A DNA stretch of 64,000 nt from Chara braunii (lineage: Eukaryota; Streptophyta; Charophyceae; Charales; Characeae). The notes under the pieces are model-generated. The model saw only the letters and a program-made list of their open reading frames with translations, made no database searches and was not told where the DNA came from. This document shows, piece by piece, positions 20,506-32,600 of the stretch. The position numbers and the translations under genes are program-made. Location: positions 2,006,752 to 2,070,751 of the forward strand of contig BFEA01000199.1 in NCBI GenBank assembly GCA_003427395.1, read 5' to 3'. How positions within the stretch are numbered: position 1 is the first letter of the stretch; each line of letters starts with the position of its first letter.

Positions 20506-23500
20506 AGAAGTGTAGGAAATCAAAAGTCAAACGATATGAAGTTCAACAAAGCAATTGTAGCCATAAGCATGAATTGAAAGAAGTACAACGCAGGAAATGA
20601 CATCCCTGAAGTCGCGTTTCGGCCGCTTCCAAGTCATCCTCCTCAGGGGGTTCCCACCATAACTAACCCACAGTAGTCGAACTACACCCATACCGTCTTT
20701 CGTCCATCATCCAGGCCAGTCTCTGGAAACTAGAGGGGACTAAAGGCTATCAGTCTTGAAGGGGTATCAACTGCTCAACCAATAACTATATACTAACAGG
20801 AAAAGATGTCACCGGGTAAGGTCCAGCAAGCGTCCTCCTACAAGTCGATAGTACTTACAATCTAAAATCACGTAAAGGGACAAACCATCGGAATTGTTAC
20901 TTGAGTTCAAACCCGGTTGAAACACGGAACAGAGGTACAATCTGAAACCTATGTAAAGTCCATTCCGTATCCTACGAACAAACAGGACCAAGTGCAAATT
21001 ACATCAGAGGGGAAAAAAAACAGAATAGTTACCCGAGTTAAAAAACGGTTGAAAGAGCAGAAAAGAGGTCCAGTCCCGCAACCTAAAAAAACACAGTCTG
21101 TAACATGTGGTAAACACTTAGAACACTAGGGGCATAAGGGGACTGAATCTAGGCCATATCTGGTCTCACGGTGGTGCTCAACTGAAATGAGACTCCCTGT
21201 CCGAGCATGGCACAATGGTCAAACCTGATTGTCGTCAGAAAATATCAAAGGGGAAACCAAAACTGAACAAGATAGTATGGCTATAACATACTCCATAGTG
21301 TGAAGTCCCGGACCTTACTGTCGTCACTTAAACTATCCTTCGATAAACCTAACAATGAACTGCCAAATATATATATATATATATTTTTCCCTTTTTGGAA
21401 CAAATGCTCCAGTCTATTCGTGGGGAGCAGCACGTGCTGGGAATCAGGCCAAACGTCCCATATAGAATTATACAAATCATTTGAAATATCAGGATCATTA
21501 CTTGGCTTCGGCTAAAAACAATCTGAGAACAATTAAAGGAGTTCAGGAAAATTTAGGAAAAACATGGATAACGGCGGACCTATTGCTACGTTACTCAAAA
21601 ACCTTCGAATGCTCAAAACCCTTGGACTCCCTAACAGAACCCTATAAAATTCCCTAATAGAACACTATAAAATTCCCTAACATTATCTTATTTCCTATCG
21701 AGCTCTCCCAGGCCTCATGCCCCCACCCTGCTAGGTTACAGGGCAACACGACTCACCCCAACTCGGGTGAAGGAAACAATATGGCGAAAACAATCGGTGG
21801 GATGACAAGTTCAGGTGAAGAACGAGAGCGTCAACAAAACCTCCCTTCCTCGATTCCGAGAGAGGGATAACTGTGAGAGCAAAAGGTCGTGTGAGCAGCA
21901 GATTGCAGAGGGGACGATTGGAGATAATTGCCTCCACAACGAGGTTAATGGTGTTAACACACGGGACACCACTTCGTGCTGCGGAAGATGGATAGAAAGT
22001 ACGGAAGAGGACGGAGGACTGTGAATCGTACTGCCATGACGAAATATGAATGCTCGACCAAACGCCTGGCGTGCTGCTTTCATACCATCCCGACAACACT
22101 TCATCATAGTTGGCGATGCACCTTGCACGGATGACAAACCAGTGGATCGGAATGCGCCTGCCTAACTTCCCAACACACTCCATGTGACTACCGTCGATGA
22201 TATGGATCGGACAACCGTTTGTTCTTTTCGAAATGGACGTTCAACCTGTGGCGCCTTCCATTAGCCGTTCAAGGAAAATGTTGGTTTTGCCCTGCCTTCG
22301 TCCCTTGTCCGTTCCACTGGTAGCAGGGTCCCTCACCGGTACTGGTGCAGACCAGCCCCATGCCCGAGACATGTGTGACAAATTTGAATTTGGCCTATGG
22401 TCCACACGACCTCCTGGTTTTGACCGATGGACCGTACAAGTGTCCGCCCACCATCTCTTCCGTTGGCATCGGAAGGGCCCAACCCACCCTGACCTTCCCG
22501 TTTGGCTGTCACGAGGGCGTCACAAGACCGTTCCGACGGAAACCTGGGCCGCGGACAATGTAGCAACGGCCCTCGCGTCCTGTCCAGACCGACAGTGGCG
22601 GTGCTGTGGGGTCTCTAAAAACATTTTCAGGGCTTTCCTAAGCCTTCGCCGCGAAGCTGTGGGGTCCAACTCTTAGGCGCCAGCTACTTACGTGGCAGTA
22701 GAGTCCAATATCCTCGCGGATGTCCTCGCGCCAGTTCCCCATTGCACATCAAGGCCTCCTTGCACCAGGATTTTTTGGCATGAAATCTAGGCGTGATTAG
22801 GGTCATATACATTCCACAAAAACTCCCTCCTTCGGTTTCCCCTCGAAATGACTGTGCGTTTTTTTTTTTTTTTAATAACAAATTCTTTGGCTGCACGTGT
22901 TGGGAACCGGGCCAACATCCCTTATAAATCAACATGAGGCCGGGGTCCTCACAATCTACCCGGAAAAGAATCCTAACGGTACATGAGCATTACCCGGCTT
23001 CGCTTGTGAGGGAAAGTTGAACATTGTGAAAAAGAATCGACAGAGAGCCCTTTGGGTAGCAACTGAGTATAAACACCACTAGGAGGTATAGCGAAGTTGC
23101 TAGACTCTGAATGTAGGATCGTTGAAGTGTTGGGCATAGTTGCCGGTTCACACAGTGAATCGGGAGCTACCAGCTATGTACAGGGCTTAGGGTCTGAGTG
23201 GAGGGTGATCCCATAGAAGGTCTTAGTAAACTAATTTCTGATCTTCCGAGAGGTTCGCCCACAGAAAAGGAGAGGACCATTTCTTCTGAAACTGCAAGAT
23301 AGCCAAATCTTAAGAAGGAGAGTTGTTTCTAATTCTTATCCAATCTGTTGTTATATCTAAACATAATACATGTTTAAACTGTGAAAGTAGGGAAGGCAGC
23401 GGGGTTTTTAAGGCGAGGAATTTTCTCTCTCTCCTGGTTAGCCATAAGTGCCAGAAAACCCTTGCTCTGAAGATTCATGATATCTTACCAGTCTGCTGCT

Positions 23501-23560
23501 TCTCCAAACCGGAGTCCACTCTGCCCGTGAATACCAAGTTATGATCCCCAAAGTTCGTTT
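20506..23560. other. non-coding region with a diverged direct repeat
   Basis: AGCACGTGCTGGGAATCAGG (near 21429) recurs in diverged form at 22889-22921 (GCACGTGTTGGGAACCGGGC). The copies are about 1.46 kb apart. A (AT)n run lies at 21366-21385 and a T-run at 22860-22873. Frames between 21731 and 22676 are broken and not assignable. No gene could be supported. Confidence 0.4.
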
Positions 23561-24900
23561 TTTTGTAGGCTCTGGACCAAAGTTAATTTAGGGAGTCCCA
23601 GAGGACCCTAGCAATGACACATTCCCACCAGAGATGTAGCCAGTCTTCCAGGTTAGGAGGGGGGCAAAGGTCACAGGGAACAAAAATATCCAAACCTTTT
23701 TTAGAACATCACAGAGCAGTAGGGACGCACGAGTGGAAGTGGAGCTATTGTAGCCCGCCTACCTTAGTTTCTATAGTAGGTTGAAGAGTATGAATAAACC
23801 ATAATAACCATTTGGGGGATATAGGATAGAGTTTCAATGAAGGGGTCTTTTGTTGCCAACTGAGGGACAGACCAGCCTACAATGAATGGGGCTCTGAGTG
23901 AAATTTGTATCATACTTGAGAAGAGTATTCCGAGAGAGGGATCATTTTCGAGGAATCGTTGGTGTCGAGGACCGTCCAGGCATAACTGCAGACGTTCATC
24001 TTCCAATCCCTGAGTGGGGTAGCTTCCATAACCACCTGGAAGGAAGAGGAGCCGTTTGAGGATTTATTCTGCGTAACTCTAATTTCTTTCATGCCATCTA
24101 TTGGGACTTGCAGTGCTTCCTGGATCTACTCGAGGTGAGAATCTTTCAGTCTCCATTATGAGGCGAGCACCGAACCATCTTCGTCCAACTCTAAAGAAGG
24201 AGACCGGCGAAGAAGTCAATTTGAACCATTGTTGTTCCCTGTAGATGGTTGCTGGTCGAGAGAGGGTAGAGATCCAGTCGACTGGGATAGTTTGTATAAT
24301 AGCAGGAAGGTGATCTTGTGAACGGTGGAGGTCTGTCAAGGCTGGTCTCAACTCCCATGCTGATTTCCATTTGCTCTCTTATTCATTCCAAATGTGGCGT
24401 ATGAGCCAGATTCCCTGTTGTAGCCATCCCAAACCGAAGTTGCCAGAATGTTTTGCCAAGTGTCTCGGATTGTAAGGTTCTCAAAGAGAGAGGTGTTAAG
24501 TATCTCGTGCTTGGAGGTAGGGGTCTTAAGAAGTTGGGGAAGCATTTCCCCCCATTCTCTCAGTATACTACTCCAAGTATTACCTGCGGGTTTATATGTG
24601 AAGGGTTTCATTAGAATTGTGTGCCAAACAGCGGCGTCGGGATCCGAGAGTTGTCATTCATTAGCAAAGTAGTGCTGAAATAGAATCATCTAGGGTTGTT
24701 GTTCTTGTGCAGTGAGGGCTCTGACTAACCATTTGGCTAGCAGGGCACGATTCTGGATTACCGGATCAAGAATACCTAGACCCCCAGATTTTCGTTTCTC
24801 TGTGATTTTAGCCGAACCGACTTTGCCGAGGGCTGAGCTTGCTTAAAAGTTACCTTTCTAGAGAAGACGGGTTGGTAGTCTTCTGATATTCGTGGCAGAT
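23561..24900 (-). pseudogene. second L1-like LINE, ORF2 C-terminal region
   Basis: On minus the frames spell LINE ORF2 sequence downstream of the RT: GGLGILDPVIQNRALLAKWL (about 24785-24725), NTWSSILREWGEMLPQLL and STLSRPATIYREQQWFKLTS. They are spread over three frames with many stops. It continues the RT at 25279-26250 and forms the 3' part of the same LINE. The exact 3' end and tail were not identified. Confidence 0.6.
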
Positions 24901-26250
24901 TCTAGAGATAAGGTTCGAATAGTTAAAATATACCATATTTTAGAGGTGATAAGGGTGTTAATTATCATTGCTTTTCCGAATAGGGAGAGGAATTGAGTCT
25001 TAGACTAGGTAGAACAAGTATCTGTAATCCTATTCTCTATTATGGAGGCTTGTGTGTCATTTGGGTTATCAAAAGAGACTTAAATACCCAGGTACCGTTC
25101 TGAGTCAGTTTTTTGCTTGACCTGGATACCTAGATTCAAGGCAAGAAGGTGTTCGTTTGCTGTGAGGGCGACTGACTTCTGCTAACTGACCCTCATTTTT
25201 TAGGCAGCTTTGCAGACTTAGAAGCATTCTTCTAGTGCGGTGAGGGAGGTGATTGAGTTTTCAGAGATCACCGAGAAGTCATTTGCAAACGCCGAGACTT
25301 TGATTGAGTACGGAGGGGATACTTGGAGATTCATAATCTCGATGATGTCGGACCATATTCAATAAAACTTCTAGTTGAATGACAAACAATGAGGGGGCTA
25401 GAGGGCAACCCTGATGTACTGAACGGGTTACTTTAAAAGGTGTGGAGGAGTGTCCATTTACTAAAACCCTCCCGAACTTGAATGAAGCACCGTACAAGGC
25501 TCTAACGAATTTCCTAAAGTTCTCACTCACTCCAACCCTTTCAAGGGTAACTTGAACGAAGTCTCAATTAACTCGATCATATGCTTTTTGAAAATCAATG
25601 AGAATTACCGCTTTATTGAGATGGTGTAGATTAATCCAGTCGATAGATTGCGAGATGGTTGTCTTCCTGGTCAGGGTGAACTAATTTAGTGAGTAGGGGC
25701 TTTATTCGATGCGCTAGTGTTTTGGTTAGGATCTTGCTGTGTACATTGAGAAGTGAGATAGGGCAGTAATTCCTGACGTCGGACTTGTCACCTTTCTTGT
25801 AGAGAATGGTAATAATGCCCTCGGATGTGCGGGGTCCTAATGCTTGATCGGTGAGGATAAGGTTAAAGACCCTCAAAAGATTTGGTGCAATCAAGGACCA
25901 GAATCGGATGTAAAATTCTATCGGCAGGCCGTCTGGACCTGGGCACTGCCCTTGACCATGTTGTTGACTGCTGCCGTAAGCTCAGACATTGTGATAGGGT
26001 TTTCTAGTGAGGAGGATTGTAGATCAGAGATAATTTTTTTTGTGGATCCCCATAGGAAATCCTCAAGGTGGGGGGGTATGATTAGGCTGTTAAGAGCTTT
26101 TTCAAATGTAAAAAGTTATCCATAGAATAATTTAAAATATTCAATGAGCTTGTCAGGATCTTTTGCGGGAGGTTGGTTGGGGTCGTCGGGGTGAGAGAGA
26201 ATAGTGATGAGGGAGTTTTTGCCTTGTTGCCGGACCACATTGGATATTAT
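24901..26250 (-). pseudogene. second L1-like LINE, reverse transcriptase, catalytic Asp lost
   Basis: RT landmarks on minus are CPGPDGLPIEFYIRFWSL (about 25950-25895), EGIITILYKKGDKSDVRNYC and PISLLNVHSKILTKTLAHRI. SVHQGCPLAPSLFVIQLEVL follows (about 25425-25365). The catalytic box reads FAND (25279-25290) where active L1 RTs have FADD. This fits a single G-to-A change removing the first metal-binding Asp. Several frameshifts and stops break the rest. The AT-rich block at about 26256-26995 separates it from the endonuclease. Confidence 0.8.
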
Positions 26251-26255
26251 CTTGT

Positions 26256-26995
26256 TAAGTCAATCTGTATGCAGAATTTGTCAACCTGTTTATACTTAAT
26301 CTAAAGATTATGGTTTTTAATTTGCATGTTTTGCCATTATTGGAAAAACATGTTTTTTCTTCGATGATTAATAATTTACGAGAAATAGCACTTTGTCTTT
26401 TTCTTTGAAGCATGTTCTTTCTTTAATGGTTAATAATTTATGAGAAATAGCACTCTGTCACTTTCTTTTCCAACTTTTGTATTTTTCTTTGGATTTGTAA
26501 TTCTTAGTATTTTCTGTTGACAACCTTGACCCTGGAGATTAGATTGAGTTTGTTAGATATAAGCATGAAACCTTTGTCCAACCAAACACCCTCATTGTCA
26601 AATAGAACAGTGCTGTTCCGCCATTCCTCCCAAATTTCCATATCTATTCAACCACACTAGAAACCAAATCTTATGGAATAGTAGACTTGGTTGGTGAAGA
26701 TCCAATAGCTACTTCATCGGTATGGTTTCGTTGGCCTTCTTTATTAGACTCCAAAGACTCAAATGAAAAATAAAAAATTGAGAAGAAATAGTATAACTAA
26801 ATGATTGTAGAATTCCAAAGTAATTTACATATTTTATCATTTATATATGACAAATATTTAATGTAATTTATATGACAAATAATAATAAATAACCAAAATA
26901 TAATTAAATGAATAGACTAAAATACTCAATTTGGTAATAAGGAGAATAAATATAAATCGCTAATTAGACAATTCATACTTGAGTTATGAGAAATC
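26256..26995. other. AT-rich block between LINE endonuclease and RT
   Basis: About 740 bp of very AT-rich sequence with no frame, where the LINE should encode the linker between endonuclease and RT. It holds a 61-bp tandem duplication (26350-26461) with TTAATAATTTAYGAGAAATAGCA. It may be another insertion. No TIRs or target duplication were found. Confidence 0.4.
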
Positions 26996-27034
26996 TAAAC
27001 TTATCGAGAACATGAAGGCTTAGTCTGAAGAGCC

Positions 27035-27496
27035 ATTCCCTTTCGAAGCCTGCAACCCCAAATTGATCTCAATGTAAATTGGGTTGTGGTCTGAAAGGGG
27101 GTCGGGGACACTGTTTGCTTTGTGGATTAACTATAGTCTTCAGTCATTGGTTAGAAAGAAGTCCGGTCTCCTTTTTGTGGGGATCGTGGATTCTGAGGAT
27201 ATAGAGGAGGTCCAAGTGTAACAGCGGGTGTTCGGGTGCAGCGAACGAAAGAGATCAAAGAGTCCTAAGTACATTATCAATTCATTGAGGGCAACGACTC
27301 CCCAGGGTGGGAAAGGGGGGTGGTGGAGTCAATGTCGGGGTTGGGGATTGTATTCTAGTCCCCGCCTATGATTAGAACGTCTACTGGTGGGATAATGGAG
27401 GGAAGGTTGAGCAAGAAGTCGAGTTTTTGTGAATGGTCTGATAGGACATATACGGACATGAAAACCCAAGTCTGGTTATCAAGTGCGAGAGATGTC
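27035..27496 (-). pseudogene. second LINE, C-terminal half of the APE-type endonuclease
   Basis: Minus-strand sequence immediately left of the Penelope-like insertion. It encodes DNQTWVFMSVYVLSDHSQKL, DVLIIGGD then N (the metal-binding GDxN block), and after a frameshift RRPDFFL and LSDHNPIYIEINLG (the catalytic SDH block). It continues the N-terminal half at 33377-33709, so the retroelement inserted inside the endonuclease. Confidence 0.8.
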
Positions 27497-28050
27497 CTAC
27501 CGTAAAGTATGACTGGTTGTAGTTGATAGGTGGGCCTCCAACGGGGCTTGCTTCTGACCAGCCTGATAAAAAAAGGTTGTTGTTCTTTCGGCCGGTCTGA
27601 TCGGGATTGTGTCTTGGAGGTGACGATTGAGACCCCCCGTAGAATGTAGGCCGATCGACTGACGTAGGGTACTTATACAGTCAACCACACTGGTTCTGTA
27701 GTCCGTGACGCATCATGACCCTGATGAGTTCGGCACTGGCGGCCGAACGAAACATGTCGGGTCCCTCGCCAGATGCTCGGCTTGGTCTTCATGTTCTGGC
27801 GTGTTGTCGCCACCTTTCGGTTCGGGCTAATGGGATGTGCTTCATGTTTTTCGTAATCCTATTTCGTCACGTTCGGGTTTATTGCATCGTATGTTGATTT
27901 ATCTTTACCTATTCCTTTCTCTCTCCCCTCTTCTCCTTTTCTCTCTCTCTCTCACTCTTCTCTCTCCCTACTCTCTCTCGTCAGTCTCTGTGTCGTTGAT
28001 TTGCTATCTTCTTGATGCTTGTTGGGATCTGTGAAGTTTACTGCAACCAT
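27497..28050 (+). repeat. left pseudo-LTR of the Penelope-like element
   Basis: It aligns end to end with 32822-33376; the two differ by scattered substitutions and a 1-nt length difference. It starts CTACCGTAAAGTATGACTGG and ends near GAAGTTTACTGCAACCAT. It includes a (CT)n-rich stretch (27918-27985). The direct orientation fits the pLTRs of Penelope-like elements. Confidence 0.9.
27717..27763 (+). ncRNA. minimal type I hammerhead ribozyme in left pLTR
   Basis: CTGATGA is at 27721-27727. Stem II pairs GTTCGGC (27728-27734) with GCCGAAC (27742-27748), 7 bp around loop ACTGGCG. GAAA is 27749-27752. The very short stem III is the palindrome ACATGT (27752-27757), and C27758 is the cleavage nucleotide. 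Stem I pairs GACC (27717-27720) with GGGTC (27759-27763), leaving one bulged G. The palindromic stem III matches the dimer-acting minimal hammerheads known in other Penelope-like elements. Confidence 0.85.
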
Positions 28051-28178
28051 CCTTTCAACGTTGTAACCCCCGTAGAAATTAGACTACGGGAGTGTGGCTC
28101 GATTGCGGGTTGATAGGAGACGGCGTTTTCATTAGGCACGTGAGTCTGTTCTCTTTTCGCCTCTCTCTTTTTCTTCCC

Positions 28179-29636
28179 ATGGCGGGTTCTTTTCCTTCCC
28201 GTGGTTGCTATACTTGTGGTTCACCTCATCATTTCTTTCGGGAATGCCCTCAGCGATTCGACGGTCAACGTCCTCCGGCGACCGGCGCTAATGTTGTCCC
28301 TACCGGGCAGCCTTTGCTCGCTCTTCCGACACCGGCGTCGAATGGAGAAGTCTTGCCTCCTGCTACTCAGCAAGCTGTCGGCAACTTCGGGGGTGGATAC
28401 CACAATAACGGTTACCAGTACGGAGGGTCGCCTCGTAGCAATTTTTGGAAGACTAACCAAGAGCGGCTCGACAAGGTGTACAATAAATATCTGGCTGACA
28501 CGGAGAAAGAATCCAAGCAAAAGGAGGAGGAGGAGCGGGTTAGGAAGAACAAGGAGGAGGAGGAGAAGAGAGAGGCATGGAGGAAAGAACGTGAGAAATT
28601 GGAATCAGAAATGGCTGCGAGAATTGATAAGCGATTGGATTTGGTATGTCAGTCAGTTAAGGTTAACCATCAGACCGAGGGAGAAAGTAACACGAGAGGG
28701 GAAGATGAGGTTGTTAGGCTGAAGCGGGAGAACGAAGAACTAAAAAGGGCGCTATGGGGTGACAGCGATGATGGCAAAGTTGGCAGGCTTGAACGAGAGA
28801 TTTTTGAATTACGCAAGCAAGTGAATGAGAAGGAGAATAGGAGAGATGAAATAGTGGCACTCAAGCATGAGATTCAGCAACTGCGTGAATCAGCGGTTAA
28901 GGAGCAGGAGGTAGTTGGGCTTAGGAAACAACTAGAGGACCTTCGTATTGAGGCACGACAGTGGAAGGACGAGGAGCTACGACCGGGGAACAAGCGGGGC
29001 AGCATTGCTATGTCTACTCCGGTTACTAATGTTCGGGCGTCATCTAGGCCTCGTCAGACTAGAGACAACGACCATGAGCAAGACAATTGGAGATCCGAGT
29101 ACAGGAAGCTGCAGAGTCTGCAGAGGGCAGATTTCTTGGAAGTGGAGGCGCTTAAGAAGAAAAGGGCATAAACTGAGATGAAGGTTATTAACCTGCAGAA
29201 GCAGATGAGTTAACTGAAGGCTAACGAGGGGGAAAGGGAGAAGACACAGGGAGGGACAAACCTGAAAGAGAAATTGGAGGCTGTGGCGCTTGGGACGGCC
29301 CGGAAAGGCAGGAAGGCCACCCCGAATCGCGAGGGGTTGGGACACATGCCATGTTGCGAGGACGAGCCCAAGCATGGTTATAATGATCGCACTACTTTCA
29401 TCGAAGAACAAACCAAATTTCTGAAGATGCTGAGGAAATGTGCACTAGAACAGATATGCAAAGAGGCGGGGCTGAAGATCGGGAAGGTGGATGATATGAT
29501 CGAGGACATCGTGCAGTTTCGTACCTCGAACGCGTTTGGAAAGGGAGACGACAAAGGACCGGCGGAGGTCGTCGACGTTGAATCATCACGTGATGAATCC
29601 ACAAGCGGCGGTGATGAAGCCTCCGCCGAGCTCTAG
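28179..29636 (+). pseudogene. ORF1 of the Penelope-like element: CCHC zinc knuckle plus coiled coil
   Basis: One frame runs from an ATG in good context at 28179 (MAGSFPSRGCYTCG) to the stop at 29636. The in-frame ATG at 28092 is an alternative start. Near residue 10 is a retroviral-type zinc knuckle, CYTCGSPHHFFREC (C-x2-C-x4-H-x4-C). Residues about 110-330 are a highly charged Glu/Lys/Arg-rich coiled coil. The C-terminal end is a Leu-rich segment (LKMLRKCALEQICKEAGLKI) and an acidic/Ser tail. Two TAA codons interrupt it (29169-29171 and 29211-29213). Both are explicable as CAA-to-TAA changes in a Gln-containing helix. The likely role is binding of element RNA, by analogy to gag and LINE ORF1. 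It precedes ORF2 by 23 nt. Confidence 0.7.
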
Positions 29637-29659
29637 TTGATCTCCCGAACGCGGCTACT

Positions 29660-32600
29660 TTGTGGTCCTGGGCCCTGCTCTGTAGGCGTCGTAGATCCCT
29701 GTCTGCTACTGAACGTACGACGTCTTCCTGTCTTCTTTCCCCTCTTGAGAGCACTCAGGGGTGTCCTTCTTCTCTGTCAAATCGACGTTTGGGTTCTCAC
29801 TCGTTTGCTCTGAGATTGTCGGTTGGAGGTGGTTTGGTACGTGATAAGGAGTATAACGCTTTTTTCCGGTTGATTGTGATAGGGTTAATTCTGAAAGGGG
29901 AAATTCCATGGGCTACTAAATTATGTTTTTACCTGTATGAGCTTGTGCACTCTGATTATGACTTGGAGGAATGTCGTGGTCCCCTTGTTTATGTATTGAT
30001 CTCCCCTTGGTCTCGTCATTTATATGTCGGTTCAACCTCACACTCTTTGCATACTAGGTGGTGTGAACATGTGTATCGTGCGTGCAGTTTGAAGGTTGTT
30101 GACGACGGAGGTCGCAATCACCGATTGTATACCTGGCTCCGTCGATGTGATGTCGGTTTCTATGTTGCTATCCCTCTATTTGGTTGCTCGATTGAGGATA
30201 TGTTGGGACTGGAGAAGAACATTATTGGTAACGTCAACCCACATCTCAATTTTAGGGATCGACGGAAGAAAGGTAAGAAAAAACGACCTGGGCTGCGCGA
30301 ACGGATTAAGCGGAGCAAGTCTGTCTTGAAAACTGTTGTTGGTCTAACCTTGGGTACACATCTCATCTTTCGCTCTTCTGATGGAACGGTCTCGGCTTCT
30401 CTTTCTCGGGTGCTAGAGCACTGTGTGTGCGGTATGGTGCAGAAAGTTGGCGTTGAATGTATCGGTGGGGATAGGTTGGCAGAAAATTGGAAAGTACTTA
30501 AACGGAAATTTGGCTTCTCCATCGTGCATTGTGAGGGGTCGGTGGAACTCCTCCGTAGGGCTAAGGGTTGGTTGCGGGCTGGCCGGTCCTTGGTTTTTAA
30601 CCCCGTTGTTGTCTTCTGCTCTCGGTCTGCTATTCTGGTCCCTACCCTAGCTGTTTTTTTGTCTAACCCGGCCTCTCGACGGATTTTGTATTCTTGGGAT
30701 TTGACGATGTTAATTAACGTTTTTTCTGCTATTCGGGGTCTTTCAGACAAGCGTTCTCGGTATTCTCTACGGGTCATCCTCTCCGGTTGTATCCGTAGAC
30801 GATTTGGGTTGTATGTGCGACGAAGACTTACGGTTCGGGTCACGTTTGATGACAGATTGAGCAAACCAGGTTTGCGTGAGTGTTGTACTAATCTGATCAT
30901 GAGAGCTGACACCTTGTTCGAATGGAAGGCAATGGTGTCAAGGAGGATGAGGGTGGTTTGGCTCAAAAATAAAAGTGTGGGTGATTGGCTGTTCGATTTT
31001 AGGGCAGCTGCTAGAGAGAAGGAGGGGGCATGCACATGCGTGGATCTTGAGGCGGCGTTTCCTAGGGTCGCTGGGCATGTGTGCTTCAGGCTTAATGAAT
31101 GTGACATGGTCTTGTCATGGATGAGAAACAATAAGAATATTCCACGACCGGACGGAGCTTACCTGATGTCTAGGTTAAGGAGACAATTGGATGATTCAAT
31201 GAAAGAACTTGAGTTCTTGGTTTCCCTGGTTACCGGTGTTGAGTTGAGAGGGTGTATTCAGGAAGGTGGGAGGGAAGGTAGTGATGATTGTGCTGTTGAT
31301 GTTGTTCTTGAATGGAAGAGGAGATTGCAGGGGCTGGTGAAAGTGCCTATCGATCACAGTGCAGGAGATACGCTGGTGTGTTGCTCAACAGTTTACCGGA
31401 TGGGAATTTCCAAACTGTTTTTTGATAACCTTGGGTTCCGCAGGATCACTGAAGCTGAGGATAATTTGTTGATGGATATGGGGAACAGATACAAGGACCA
31501 GCGTCTTGCTAAATTTGCTAAGTGGGATGCAAAGGGGAAGTTGGGCGAGGCTTACATTGTGCCCAAGCACAAAGATGTGGCCAAGTGGCGGCCCATTCGT
31601 CCCACGTTTTCTGAACTTGAATGTGGGGTCAGGGCTAGCATAAAGGCTTCTCGGGTCATTAACCAGATGGTTTGGGATCTGCCCACTGAGTCACATTTTA
31701 ACCTGAAAAGTACTGACCTGTTGCGTGACGGTATTCGACGGGTTAATGCTGCTTTGAAACAAGGTGAAGGATGGGTGACTGCGGCGTACGACATCAAAGA
31801 GATGTTTTGCAATTTGCCGCACTCATCCATAATGCGCGCGGTGGAGTGGGTGACGGATTTCTGGGCATCTAAGATGATGCATGGCGTGTTGGTTAAAAAG
31901 CTGGGTAAAGGAGCTAAACTGCAAAGAGGAAGGAAGCAGGAGGGGTGGGACGCCGTTGATTTTCAGACTATCCGTACGTGCATCAAGTTCGACTTGGGTA
32001 ATACTTACATTAAGGTGGTTGGTGTCGTTCTGCAGCAGGTCGTCAGCATTCCGATGGGTAAACCGTCTAGCCTGGCTCTCGCTTGCTTGCTTTGTGCACA
32101 TTCTGAGTTCGGGTTCCTGTCTTCCATTGGGAACGATCGGAGGTTGTTCTATGGATTAAGGCTGGTTGATGACGTCTCCATCTTTGCTAAGTATAGGCTT
32201 GATGATGACAGTTCGAGGGCTAAGGCCGAGGATCTGGTGAGACTTTTTGAGAAGAGCTATGATAGGAACCTGCTTTTGGAATTCACCAACCGTTCCAACT
32301 GTTTGGAGTTTTTAGGATGTGTCATTAAAGACTTCGGTTTTCCGATGGGAGTAAGGTGTGCTGCTGTGCTCGTATACTAGCAAGCAACAAAAGATGCATG
32401 ATGCTAACAGTTCGAGGGCTAAGGCCGAGGGGGATTCTGCAGGGCATCAAGTTTCAGAACCTGCATGATGCTTGCTCGTATACTAGCAAGCAACAAAAGA
32501 TGGCGGTTGTGGGATCTTTCATGCATCGGGCAAAGCGTTTTACTGATATGCCAGGTGCTGAGTTGTGCTTTCTCTTCTCCTTGAAGGTTGAGTTGAGGTT

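Noticed and set aside
21731-22676. Possible DNA-transposase remnant (segment DEVLSGWYESSTPGVWSS)
   Set aside because: A faint resemblance to a Harbinger GW...SxxDxRV block, but no DDE motifs, many stops in all frames and no TIRs located.
28201-28722. 173-codon frame inside ORF1 of the Penelope-like element
   Set aside because: Alternative phase of the charged coiled-coil region; Arg-rich by composition only.
29169-29213. Stop-codon recoding or selenocysteine in ORF1 of the Penelope-like element
   Set aside because: Both stops are TAA, not TGA, and are simply explained by CAA-to-TAA mutation.
30160-31131. 323-codon minus-strand frame
   Set aside because: Antisense of the GIY-YIG/RT ORF2; no domain and no supporting context.
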